The notes under the pieces are model-generated. The model was given only the letters and a program-made list of their open reading frames with translations. It was not told the origin of the DNA and did not search any database. From Victivallales bacterium (lineage in GTDB: Bacteria; Verrucomicrobiota; Lentisphaeria; Victivallales; JAUVCU01), in contig JAOZMT010000160.1 of the NCBI GenBank assembly GCA_029934175.1, positions 1-5,796 of the forward strand: 5,796 nt of DNA. The letters are read 5' to 3'. Below are positions 5,610 through 5,796 of this stretch, piece by piece (position 1 is the stretch's first letter; every line of letters starts with the position of its first letter). The position numbers and the translations under genes are program-made.

Positions 5610-5779
5610 TTTAGGAACTCCAGTTTTCTAATTTTAACTTTTTTCACTAAAGGCTTGTTCCAAGTTTGCATTCTTTCAGCCATAGCCAATACTCGTTCAC
5701 TTCCTTTCATTTTTGAACAGTCTACTCGTCTCCAATTATCTTGTTCTTCAACTTTTCCTATAATTACTGTTTTATCCAT
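5606..5779 (-). CDS. Small basic protein coupled to the nucleotidyltransferase gene
   Basis: A complete 57-codon gene reads MDKTVIIGKVEEQDNW at its start, continues with a helix-like SERVLAMAERMQTWNK stretch (27-42), and ends in a basic VKKVKIRKLEFLK strand. It has a clear AAGGA site 7 nt before the ATG, and its TGA overlaps the next ATG (ATGA), so the two genes are very likely cotranslated. The layout (Trp near residue 16, an ER-x-x-AME-like helix, then a basic beta-like tail) resembles the short proteins often found directly upstream of stand-alone MNT nucleotidyltransferases, where the helix reads roughly ERIxAxExLR. That resemblance is from memory and not proven. It could be an antitoxin-like or adaptor subunit. 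The promoter is beyond the right edge. The gene is well supported; its function is unknown. Confidence 0.75.
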   Translation of the reverse strand: MDKTVIIGKVEEQDNWRRVDCSKMKGSERVLAMAERMQTWNKPLVKKVKIRKLEFLK

Positions 5780-5796
5780 TTTTTATTCCTTATTTT

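Noticed and set aside
1..5796. CRISPR array, tRNA or rRNA gene, or complete insertion sequence
   Set aside because: I found no regularly spaced repeats, no cloverleaf with a CCA end, no rRNA signature and no transposase frame on either strand.

Overview
The window comes from an AT-rich bacterial chromosome (by eye roughly 70% A+T). It uses GTG and TTG as well as ATG starts, and short AGGAG/AAGGA Shine-Dalgarno sites. The aminopeptidase aligns end to end with the Gram-negative PepN (E. coli-type M1) family, which suggests a Gram-negative-type, possibly host-associated organism. The rpsP-KH-trmD-rplS order and the S16 sequence do not look like a typical alphaproteobacterium. I cannot name the phylum from this sequence alone.

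Layout. Positions 1-486 hold no assured gene. There is an open frame running in from the left edge and then an AT-rich leader, with a consensus -10 box and two inverted repeats in front of rpsP. Positions 487-2154 (+) are a compact translation operon: rpsP (ribosomal protein S16), a KhpA-like KH-domain RNA-binding protein, trmD (tRNA m1G37 methyltransferase) and rplS (ribosomal protein L19). Spacing shrinks along the operon, from 10 nt, to abutting, to a 4-nt ATGA overlap. It ends in a perfect 14-bp hairpin with a T-run at 2182-2216. The usual rimM gene is absent from its expected place between the KH gene and trmD.

Positions 2301-4883 (-) encode pepN, a full-length zinc aminopeptidase N, convergent with the ribosomal operon. 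Positions 4884-5153 are non-coding and hold the most structured DNA in the window: a 15-bp inverted repeat enclosing two smaller hairpins, followed by another hairpin just after the next gene. It could be a small dispersed repeat (MITE/REP-like) or a structured RNA.

Positions 5154-5779 (-) are a two-gene cassette with a 4-nt overlap: a 57-aa basic protein and a 151-aa MNT-fold nucleotidyltransferase-like protein. This resembles the small-protein plus nucleotidyltransferase pairs found scattered in bacterial accessory DNA, some of which are toxin-antitoxin-like. Its function here is unknown.

How the genes work together: the operon couples small- and large-subunit ribosomal proteins with a tRNA reading-frame modification enzyme and a KH protein, while pepN serves cytosolic peptide turnover. 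The cassette and structured element to its left look like accessory material beside housekeeping genes. I see no complete insertion sequence, CRISPR array, tRNA or rRNA gene.
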